Virus record (IMG/VR): IMGVR_UViG_3300035698_017647
Span: 1 to 59,982 of that record
Reading direction: 5' to 3' (one strand)
Length of the DNA stretch: 59,982 bases
DNA from: a virus
Positions 51,132 to 58,795 of this stretch are shown here, piece after piece. Both the position numbers and the translations under genes were made by a program. The notes under the pieces were generated by a model. That model was not told the origin of the DNA and did no database searches. It saw nothing but the letters and a program-made list of their open reading frames with translations. Position 1 is the first letter of the stretch, and the number at the start of each line of letters is the position of its first letter.

Positions 51132-51829
51132 TTTTTCACTACCCTTTGAGATACTTCTGTCCATGAGGTGAAAGACCCCATATCTGACCAGAAACCTTCG
51201 TAAGATTGATATGTTAACTGATTGGACTTCATGTAGAATTTAAGGATATCAGTAATCTCTAGCTCACCTCTTTCTGAAGGTTCTATCTTTTCCAGGTAAT
51301 CCCAGACATTGTAGTCTAACATGTAGAGGCCAAGAATAGCTAGATTGGATTTAGGTTGTTCCGGCTTTTCTTCGATAGAGATGATTACATTTTTATCTAC
51401 TTCAGCAATGCCAAATTGTCGAGGTGTCTGTGTTTCTTTAAGAAACACTTGTGCTCCTCTTATTTTCCGTGGAATAGAAATCTTTTCTTCAAAATAGTTG
51501 TCTCCCAGAATAACTGTACATGGTTCACCTGGAGCAAGAAATGGTTTGGCTAATTTTAGAGCATCAGCAATACCGCCGTTTCCTTCCTGGTAAGTATAAT
51601 AGAGACGATTAATGTCCCAGTTCTTTCCATTCTTAAGAAGCTCTAGAAACTGTCCTGGACGCTTACCTCCAGTTACTAGGATGATATCTTTGATACCAGC
51701 ATCCACTAAAGTATTTATTGGATATTCAATCATCCTTCTGTTATACACAGGTAGATAATGTTTATTATCATTCTCAGTTAGGGGACTCATTCGTGTACCA
51801 AGTCCACCAGCTAGAACTACACCTTTCAT
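51122..51829 (-). CDS. rmlA: Glucose-1-phosphate thymidylyltransferase
   Basis: 235 residues from the ATG at 51829. MKGVVLAGGLGTRMSPLTEN is the nucleotidyltransferase signature G-G-x-G-T-R, then NKHYLPVYNRRMIEYPINTL, VILGDNYFE (metal Asp) and SIEEKPEQPKS. It makes dTDP-glucose, feeding RmlB. About 235 residues is shorter than many RmlA (about 290), lacking the C-terminal helical part that forms the allosteric site in bacterial enzymes. Confidence 0.93.
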   Translation of the reverse strand: MKGVVLAGGLGTRMSPLTENDNKHYLPVYNRRMIEYPINTLVDAGIKDIILVTGGKRPGQFLELLKNGKNWDINRLYYTYQEGNGGIADALKLAKPFLAPGEPCTVILGDNYFEEKISIPRKIRGAQVFLKETQTPRQFGIAEVDKNVIISIEEKPEQPKSNLAILGLYMLDYNVWDYLEKIEPSERGELEITDILKFYMKSNQLTYQSYEGFWSDMGSFTSWTEVSQRVVKKCI

Positions 51830-51830
51830 A

Positions 51831-52850
51831 TTAATCTCCCAAAAATGCTTGCCATGATGCTCCAATCATATCTTTACCAAAGTGTCTAATAGCTTCTGCT
51901 CTACCATTCTTTGATATTTCTTTAGCTACTACATCGTTTTCAAACATCGTTTTTATTGCATGCTGTAGTTCAACAGGATTGTCTGAGATGAATCCATTTA
52001 CTCCATTGTTAATTAAGTCCGGTATCTCATACAAGTCATGTCCTATAAAGTTAGTAGAATTGCCATGTTGAGGACCGATTGCCACAATGGGAATACCAGT
52101 CATCCAGGCCTCTATAAAATTGAGAGTATAGCTAGCAGGGTGAGTACCAGTATAGAAGTATGCACGATTGGTCCTCATCTCTTCCTTAAGTTGTTTAAAG
52201 GGAACCTTTCCCATACCCCAAGGCTGCTCATCATTGCCTGGACCAAATAAACATCTATCAAATGGACGTGTAGTTTCTTCAAAGAAATTGTAATTGCAGG
52301 CAGTGTTACGTTGTTTCATCTGTTGAGCAAAGGTAATAACTCTCTTCTTTTCTCCTGTCCAATTCCCATAATCTTCTGGGTCTTTGTAGAATCTAATGAG
52401 AGCATCAATACCAATAAATTCTGGGATATAGTGTTCTCGAGGAGAGTAACGAACAATCTCCAAACCCTTCTTTCTAAAGGGGGCAAGAGTCTGTTCTGTG
52501 CTAGAAATAGATTGTCCAATCGTTCTCCAGATGACACGCTTGTGTTTCATAGCTTCCCAATTAAGTTGAATCCAACGAGGGATATGCATAACGATTACAC
52601 AGTCAAAGTTATCAACAAATTCTTTGGTCAGATAGTTCTTTGCATCTTCTCCTGGATGCTGTCCACCAATAGCATGGAACTGTGTTAACACATCAGGGTC
52701 GTATTGGATATCAATACCTGGACGCATATCATTAGGACTACTTGGATCAATGTATGCACCAGGAGAAAATACTTCATGTCCTAGCTCACTTAATAGTTTG
52801 ACTTCATCAAACTCAAGAATCGAGTGACAGCTCAAGTAGAGAATTTTCAT
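51831..52850 (-). CDS. GT-B-type glycosyltransferase
   Basis: 339 residues. MKILYLSCHSILEFDEVKLL begins a GT-B N-terminal fold; FTGTHPASYTLNFIEAW, AWMTGIPIVAIGPQH and NNGVNGFISDNPVELQHAI form the nucleotide-sugar-binding half (N-F-I-E-A-W substitutes for the second Glu of EX7E). Function: transfer of an unidentified sugar. It abuts rmlA by one base. Confidence 0.76.
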   Translation of the reverse strand: MKILYLSCHSILEFDEVKLLSELGHEVFSPGAYIDPSSPNDMRPGIDIQYDPDVLTQFHAIGGQHPGEDAKNYLTKEFVDNFDCVIVMHIPRWIQLNWEAMKHKRVIWRTIGQSISSTEQTLAPFRKKGLEIVRYSPREHYIPEFIGIDALIRFYKDPEDYGNWTGEKKRVITFAQQMKQRNTACNYNFFEETTRPFDRCLFGPGNDEQPWGMGKVPFKQLKEEMRTNRAYFYTGTHPASYTLNFIEAWMTGIPIVAIGPQHGNSTNFIGHDLYEIPDLINNGVNGFISDNPVELQHAIKTMFENDVVAKEISKNGRAEAIRHFGKDMIGASWQAFLGD

Positions 52851-52855
52851 ACTAC

Positions 52856-53563
52856 TTACTCCTTAATCCAAAGTGTTTGTTGTAAGTCTAGGAGACAAGT
52901 CCATCCATCTCCTGGTAACATAGGCTTCAGCAAGCCTGGTTTTCCTCCACCCTTCAATTGATTGTCATCAATCATTAGTAACGATCCTGACTTCATCTGA
53001 TCCTTCATTGCCATATATTCGTTCACAGTATGCTGTTGACATGGCTCAATGATGTTTGCAAACTCTTCTCTTACTTCTTCTGTAGATTTAGCATTCAAAA
53101 GGACTTGAGCTTTCTCAATGTCAGAATCATATTTTGTCCACATTTCAAAAATAGGATAATCCCAACTGTCTAGATAGAGTAAGTCACAAGAATAATCTTG
53201 TTTCTTTAGAGCTACGACAGAGTCACCAAGAACGAGTCTAACCTCACAAATCTTATCTGGACCTATCCATTCAGATATACAACTTTTAGCCATATTGAGA
53301 TGATCTCGATTGTTATCAATGATAATCAACTCACCACCATAGCGAGCTACATACTCTGCAAAGATGCTGGTTGACATACCTCCACCCAAATCATCTTCCA
53401 ATCTTTGACATCCTGTTTCAATGATTACAGGCTTCTCAATTCTCTGATTGAGAATATTGAGTGCAATTTGAAATGTAGGGTATCTGGAATTACCAGCATA
53501 ATATTTATTGTTGAACCAATTCTTTGAATGGTCAGGCCCTGCAAATAGTAAATTAGTATCCAT
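52856..53563 (-). CDS. Methyltransferase-fold protein
   Basis: 235 residues. EKPVIIETGCQRLEDDLGGG replaces the usual SAM loop and GGELIIIDNNRDHLNMAKSC is the following acidic turn; CDLLYLDSWDYPIF and SGSLLMIDDNQLKGG complete a Rossmann methyltransferase (Methyltransf_24-like). The long Gly loop GGGMST is unusual. Role unknown. Confidence 0.72.
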   Translation of the reverse strand: MDTNLLFAGPDHSKNWFNNKYYAGNSRYPTFQIALNILNQRIEKPVIIETGCQRLEDDLGGGMSTSIFAEYVARYGGELIIIDNNRDHLNMAKSCISEWIGPDKICEVRLVLGDSVVALKKQDYSCDLLYLDSWDYPIFEMWTKYDSDIEKAQVLLNAKSTEEVREEFANIIEPCQQHTVNEYMAMKDQMKSGSLLMIDDNQLKGGGKPGLLKPMLPGDGWTCLLDLQQTLWIKE

Positions 53564-54681
53564 TATTTCAATCCTTTTTTAATCTCTTCAAGACGATCTT
53601 TCATCTTGTTACCTATTTTGCCCCACGATAATTTGCTAACTATCTCGTCGTAACCTTTCTGTCCTGTCTCTTCTGCTAATTTTTTGTTTCCAAACACTGT
53701 ACGCATCTTCTTACGTGCATCCATAATGTCAGGCTGTGCCCAATTCATATCACCTGTATAATTATCCCATGGCATACCATAGACAGGAGTTAGTAGATAG
53801 TCTACTAGGAATTGTGATTTCATAAAATCGGTTGGTCCGCCATATCCTGTGGCAATGACAGGTTTCTTTTCCATCATAGCCTCAGCAAGTGGAATACCAA
53901 ATCCTTCGCAACGATGAAGAGAGATGTAGCAGTCACCCTGTTGGTGGAGAATCTTAATCTGATTCTTAGAAAGTAGAGAAGAAATGAGAAGCACCTTTGG
54001 AAAACTCTTCATCCTCAAGTTTACTTTCACTTCTTTGATAGCTTCTTTAATTTTATTAGACTGAGTATTATCAGTTGGATTAACAAGATATGTCTTTAAT
54101 ACAAGCACAACCTTTTCGTGTGGTTTGAATTCCGTAAAATAAGCCTTCAATAAATCTATAGGATTCTTTCTCTCCATCCATTGAAAAATAGAATAGAATA
54201 CAAAATCATCTTTGCTGATATTAGCTATTACAGCTTCCTCATCTGTCTCATTACATTCTTCTATATTAAATGGATGAGGCATCACAAAAATTGGAATGGT
54301 TACACCAGAGTTTTCAAACACTACCTTATTATACGTAGATGGAACCCATACTTCATCCAATTGATTAATCATTGGTGTCCATTCATATGGCAGAAGGTCT
54401 GTCTCCCATGCACAGTAGCCTATAGTATATTTCCCTTTAGTCTTCACTCGAGAATAATTCTGTGGAGTCATATGAAGAATTTGAATCTGACCAGGAGGAT
54501 TCTTCTTTATCATATTCTGTACTAGAGCACCGAGGCGACCGAGATCAGACCTGTATCCTTCAAACGAGACAGGAATAACATTGACTGTTACGCCTGCTGT
54601 ATCTAGAGCAACTATATGATTTCTAGCTGCTTCTGCATAACCACTACTATCCATACATGCACTGATATATGTGATGTTCAT
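53563..54681 (-). CDS. GT4-like glycosyltransferase
   Basis: 372 residues. NITYISACMDSSGYAEAARN opens like GT4; FYSIFQWMERKNPIDLLKAY and HRCEGFGIPLAEAMMEKKPV (E-x7-E signature), then VIATGYGGPTDF fit the donor-binding half. It probably acts with the next gene; they share a context in which stop and start lie adjacent. Confidence 0.86.
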   Translation of the reverse strand: MNITYISACMDSSGYAEAARNHIVALDTAGVTVNVIPVSFEGYRSDLGRLGALVQNMIKKNPPGQIQILHMTPQNYSRVKTKGKYTIGYCAWETDLLPYEWTPMINQLDEVWVPSTYNKVVFENSGVTIPIFVMPHPFNIEECNETDEEAVIANISKDDFVFYSIFQWMERKNPIDLLKAYFTEFKPHEKVVLVLKTYLVNPTDNTQSNKIKEAIKEVKVNLRMKSFPKVLLISSLLSKNQIKILHQQGDCYISLHRCEGFGIPLAEAMMEKKPVIATGYGGPTDFMKSQFLVDYLLTPVYGMPWDNYTGDMNWAQPDIMDARKKMRTVFGNKKLAEETGQKGYDEIVSKLSWGKIGNKMKDRLEEIKKGLK

Positions 54682-57048
54682 TTAGACCTCTTCGATTACA
54701 ACGCTTGTTTTAGGAACTTGTTTTTCAAGTCTATCAAATAATTTAACCCACTTTTTTGTTACCTCTTTCCAATCATGTTTAACTGCCCACTTGCGAGCTT
54801 CGGCAACAACAGGATTTTTAAACTTCGATCCTTTCTTGTATACCTCAAACATCTTTCTTGTAATGTCAGGAATAATACCCTTGGGACGGAATCCAGAACT
54901 ATCAATCCATAATTGATCGTTACAAGGATAGAGATAACCTCTCTCTGATTTTTCTCCCAATTGCTGAGGCATACTTGTATTGTCAGGAGCCACTACCGGC
55001 GTACCAGCTGCCATAGCCTCTGTAACTGTGTTATGTAAAAGTAATCCGTTCCCTGTAAAAGAGTGACTTTCATCTACACAGATGTCATATACATTAAGAT
55101 CTGCCCTTTGTTCAGAGATAGACCTAATAGGAACAAAGAAGAAGTCCTCAGTTTCTATAAAATGCTGTGCACTCTTCCTCTTAATAGGTGGTAGTTCTAT
55201 ATCTTCATTAGTAAATTTGTTCCACCTATCAATATGTCCAGGAAAAATAATACATGTAAAGATATCGCGATCCTCATTATAAGAGACATTGATTAAAATA
55301 TCATTAGCTGCACATATGGATCTGACCTGATAGGCTAGAGAGGGAGATGTGGTAGAAAGAGATCTGGATCTATGCACAAGTGATCCATCTCCTTCAAATA
55401 AAGACCGTACTAATAGGCCAAGAAGATGGGGGGATCTCATCAGGCAAGCGGGAACATGTGTATTTCTAGCATGATTACCACATAATGTAGACATGGCTTC
55501 CGCAAGTAGCGAGGAACTCGCACGAAGTCTACATTTATTTGCTCCATTAAACTCAACGATAGGCTGAATTCCAAAGGTGTTGGCCAGATAATTCTTAATA
55601 GATTGAGCTATCTGAACTTCATCTGCATGTAAGTCTAGCTCTATCCGGCGACCATTATCGTTAGATCCTTCAGCCAAATACCATCCAATAAAAGATAGTA
55701 GATTTTCATTAAGAAGTATTCTATTTTTGATTTTAACCTGTTTTCCAGTCTTAGGAGAGAATCCCATTTTCTTCCAAATAAAAATATCGTCTTGTTTATA
55801 TGAAGAGAATATGTAATCTGTCAGGTCAAGATATTCAGGCAATGGGTGTCTTTCTTTCGACTTAACTAATGCAACCATATCGTTATCTTTTAGCTTAGTC
55901 ACAGGAACCCAGCCACATGATTGACCCTTGGTTCTAGTTACAAGAAATGGATGCTCTTGTGTAACTCTCACTGCAGGAGAACCCATAGGTTTAATGGTAT
56001 AAATACTGCTTACCTTTCTTTGAGTTGTATCCAAGACAGTTTTGTATAGTCCATCTCTACCTATTACCTGATCTCCAATCTCAATATCTTGTATTTGAAC
56101 TGCGCCAGCAATAGTCTCGATTTGAGTTTCGGGAGCCAAACAAAGACCCCAACCTTCACCAAGATGAGTAGTTAAAAACAAGTCACCTGTATTATATAGT
56201 TGGTTCAATACGTCATCAGGAGCAGGAGCTGCAGGTGAGTAACGAGCAGGAAAAATGACATCTGACATAGTACTCATTCCCAGGTCTTCCATTGTTTTTG
56301 CAAGGTCTGCACCTTGGTCTTTAATCATGGTGTGACAATACATGATGGAATTTGGGACAATCTTTTTGAACTCTTTGAAGGCTAAGAGGGAATATGGAAT
56401 CTGCTTCCTAGTAGAGTTTCTGTTCACCTGAACAACAACAAACATATCAGGATTAACAGAGAAGAAATTCTTCTTGTTCTGAGCATTCTCACCAGGTCCA
56501 AGTGGGCAGAATACATTAGTATCTACACCATGAGGAATCTTCATAATCTTATTCTTCAAATCTGGTTTAGTCTTAAGTGTCTCATCCATACCATGCTTGG
56601 TGTAGCATACAGGAACATCTACAACATCTAATAATCCTGATGCATCAGATTGAACATGACAGTCTACAGGATAGTAATAGATAAAGATTGGTGGTTGTTT
56701 GCCACGCATGATAGCCTTTTCTCGACACTTAGAAATAACCTCTGCCACACTGTGTGTAACAAAGAGGTCATTCAAGATGAAGATAATATCGTAATCATTT
56801 TTCATGATACTTCGTGCAAACATCTGCTGACCATGAGGATCTTTTGGATCCAGTAGTCTAGCAGGTTGCATCTGCCACGGAACCTTCTCACGATCCACAA
56901 AGTCACCATGGAAGTTAATAGCTAAATGATGAATATCATACTTACCAGTAGCGTGTAATGCACTGAGAATGTGTCTGCTGACAACACCAAATCCTGTTCC
57001 AGCGGTCGCCGAATCTGACCACGCCAAAAGACTACGTTTTCTATTCAT
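54682..57048 (-). CDS. GT4 glycosyltransferase with intein
   Basis: 788 residues from the ATG at 57048; 371 belong to an intein (residues 303-673), leaving about 417 extein residues. Extein features: GTGFGVVSRHILSALHATG, KIPHGVDTNVFCP, VVVQVNRNSTRKQIPYSLLA and LFLTTHLGEGWGL before the intein, then TVTEAMAAGTPVVAPDN after it. The EX7E donor-binding motif, E-GWGLTVT-E, is rebuilt only by splicing. The start overlaps the upstream HNH gene by eight bases with GGAGAATAAAC before it. Substrate unknown. Confidence 0.9.
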   Translation of the reverse strand: MNRKRSLLAWSDSATAGTGFGVVSRHILSALHATGKYDIHHLAINFHGDFVDREKVPWQMQPARLLDPKDPHGQQMFARSIMKNDYDIIFILNDLFVTHSVAEVISKCREKAIMRGKQPPIFIYYYPVDCHVQSDASGLLDVVDVPVCYTKHGMDETLKTKPDLKNKIMKIPHGVDTNVFCPLGPGENAQNKKNFFSVNPDMFVVVQVNRNSTRKQIPYSLLAFKEFKKIVPNSIMYCHTMIKDQGADLAKTMEDLGMSTMSDVIFPARYSPAAPAPDDVLNQLYNTGDLFLTTHLGEGWGLCLAPETQIETIAGAVQIQDIEIGDQVIGRDGLYKTVLDTTQRKVSSIYTIKPMGSPAVRVTQEHPFLVTRTKGQSCGWVPVTKLKDNDMVALVKSKERHPLPEYLDLTDYIFSSYKQDDIFIWKKMGFSPKTGKQVKIKNRILLNENLLSFIGWYLAEGSNDNGRRIELDLHADEVQIAQSIKNYLANTFGIQPIVEFNGANKCRLRASSSLLAEAMSTLCGNHARNTHVPACLMRSPHLLGLLVRSLFEGDGSLVHRSRSLSTTSPSLAYQVRSICAANDILINVSYNEDRDIFTCIIFPGHIDRWNKFTNEDIELPPIKRKSAQHFIETEDFFFVPIRSISEQRADLNVYDICVDESHSFTGNGLLLHNTVTEAMAAGTPVVAPDNTSMPQQLGEKSERGYLYPCNDQLWIDSSGFRPKGIIPDITRKMFEVYKKGSKFKNPVVAEARKWAVKHDWKEVTKKWVKLFDRLEKQVPKTSVVIEEV
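55030..56142 (-). mobile_element. LAGLIDADG intein in glycosyltransferase
   Basis: 371 residues. It starts CLAPETQIETIAGAVQIQD (block A), has VTQEHPFLV (block B), endonuclease motifs FIGWYLAEGSND and LLVRSLFEGDGSL, and ends NGLLLHN with Thr as +1 residue. Splicing motifs and endonuclease motifs look intact. Confidence 0.92.
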
Positions 57049-57640
57049 GTTTATTCTCCAACTGTTGTTGTAATTTTTCAATTTTTTGTTTCAATTGTTT
57101 ATTTTCTGCAACAATTAAATGATGTTTTTGAGAATGTTCACCAACAGTGTAAATTTCAAGATTTTCTATACGATTATCATCTTTGATTCCATTAATATGA
57201 TGGACAATCTCATTAGATGTTAAAGGTCTATTTAACGACAGAGCTATAACCGCTCTATGCTCTAGAACTTCAGTTAAATTTTTACGTTTTTTAACACTAG
57301 AACTTCTCATCATAGGTTTTAGAAATTCTATTTCTTCTGTTGTAAATGAAGCTAGTCCTCTAATAATATATCCACCAGAAGTTTTGTGTCGCCCAGCAAC
57401 ACCTGTAGAATTACGTTTACCCAATTCTTGTTTGTGACATTCCCAACATATTTTTTTCTTCCCTTTTCTATACTCCCAAAGACCACACGAATTAACCTCT
57501 CGCCATCTATTACATTTTATACATGTAATTTTAATACGTCTTTGATAATTACGTTTTGCTGAAGGATTGGGTGCTGTATAATGAGAGTCCCAATCTATCT
57601 TTACACCTGATTCCAATATTTCTATCCCTGTGCGCTTCAT
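57041..57640 (-). CDS. HNH homing endonuclease
   Basis: 199 residues. N-terminal zinc-like pairs CIKC and CWEC (about 40-71) precede an HNH_3 core, EHRAVIALSLNRPLTSNEI then VHHINGIKDDNRIENLEIYT. A coiled-coil tail (about 175-199) follows. It is adjacent to and overlaps the intein-bearing GT gene, so it may be a free-standing homing gene invading the glycan cluster. No host-gene fragment is visible beside it. Confidence 0.88.
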   Translation of the reverse strand: MKRTGIEILESGVKIDWDSHYTAPNPSAKRNYQRRIKITCIKCNRWREVNSCGLWEYRKGKKKICWECHKQELGKRNSTGVAGRHKTSGGYIIRGLASFTTEEIEFLKPMMRSSSVKKRKNLTEVLEHRAVIALSLNRPLTSNEIVHHINGIKDDNRIENLEIYTVGEHSQKHHLIVAENKQLKQKIEKLQQQLENKHE

Positions 57641-57698
57641 GTTTAATATATTATGATGGGGTGATTAGCTTGTCAATAGTCGGACCAAGAAAAGATGT

Positions 57699-58787
57699 CT
57701 ACATAATCTCCGTTTCTATTGCAATCGGTTTTGTTCTTTCCAGTAGTTGCAAAATATCAATTCTGCTAGTGTTTTGCAAATGAGACAAACACTTCTCTAC
57801 TATCATATTTGTTGTAAGACGAGCCCAACATGCTTCACCAATTGGACATGGTCTATCCCACCAACATGGACACGGACCTAATCCTTCACCTTCCCATAGT
57901 GCTACTGCTTTCTCATAATGATTTATCCGACTTTGTGGTGGTGTAGGACCAAAGAGACCTACTGTTGGCACACCCATACATCCTGCAAGATGAAGAATAG
58001 ATGAGTCAGGACAAAGAACCATGTCACAATGTGCCATAACTCCTGCAATGCCACGTACATCGAAGTCTTTCAAATGAATACTACCAGGAACATTGTTCCA
58101 TAATACATTAGAAGAGGCATCAGATGAGTGAGTAATAATTACACTTCTCACGCCATTCTTACGATAGAGGTTAACTACTGCTTCCTTGATTCTAGAATGA
58201 ATACCACTTCTGTCTTTAGAAGAAGCAAATGGTTGAACCATCATTATCTTCTCCTTTCTATTGAACGAACGGAGGATGACCTCCCCACTTTCCACTTCCT
58301 CTTTCTGGACATAGTACTTTGGTACTGGGTCGGCTAGTGCTACTCCAGCGTGGGAAGCAAAGAGATCAATCCTGTTAGGGGGAATAGTCCCCTTTTTCTC
58401 ATGAAAGATGGCTGGACAATGTAGATTAACTACAAGGTCAAAATTCAAATCATCGATTAGTTCTCTCTCTATAATATGAGAGATGTCAGGATTATACTTC
58501 AACACCTTTACCAGAGCACCATCTAGATATCTAGTGTTGGTAGCATAGAAAATCTCAACACTGTCAAACATAGATTTGATTGCACGAATGGTTGGTGTAG
58601 TCATGAGTACGTCACCAATACCTTCGCCTCGTACAACACAGATATGTGGATTCTGAGTTTTAATTAGTTGATGTAGTCTAGAGAGTTTGATGGCTGGAGT
58701 GTTTCTTGCAGTGTGACGCTGAGAAGCAGGTCTCATTCTGTTCCAACCAACTACCCCGTCTGGACCGAGGGTAATTTTTTGATTCAT
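57699..58787 (-). CDS. GT9 (heptosyltransferase-like) glycosyltransferase
   Basis: 362 residues. VVRGEGIGDVLMTTPTIRAI matches the GT9 N-terminal motif (G-D-h-hhTxP), LPS-heptosyltransferase style; VLCPDSSILHLAGCMGVPTV, then GLFGPTPPQSR is the conserved D-S/G-...H-LA...TvgLFGxT. A Cys-rich stretch, CPCWWDRPCPIG, is inserted near the end. It transfers a heptose or other sugar, perhaps to LPS core or to a phage glycan. Confidence 0.9.
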   Translation of the reverse strand: MNQKITLGPDGVVGWNRMRPASQRHTARNTPAIKLSRLHQLIKTQNPHICVVRGEGIGDVLMTTPTIRAIKSMFDSVEIFYATNTRYLDGALVKVLKYNPDISHIIERELIDDLNFDLVVNLHCPAIFHEKKGTIPPNRIDLFASHAGVALADPVPKYYVQKEEVESGEVILRSFNRKEKIMMVQPFASSKDRSGIHSRIKEAVVNLYRKNGVRSVIITHSSDASSNVLWNNVPGSIHLKDFDVRGIAGVMAHCDMVLCPDSSILHLAGCMGVPTVGLFGPTPPQSRINHYEKAVALWEGEGLGPCPCWWDRPCPIGEACWARLTTNMIVEKCLSHLQNTSRIDILQLLERTKPIAIETEIM

Positions 58788-58795
58788 ATTTTCCT

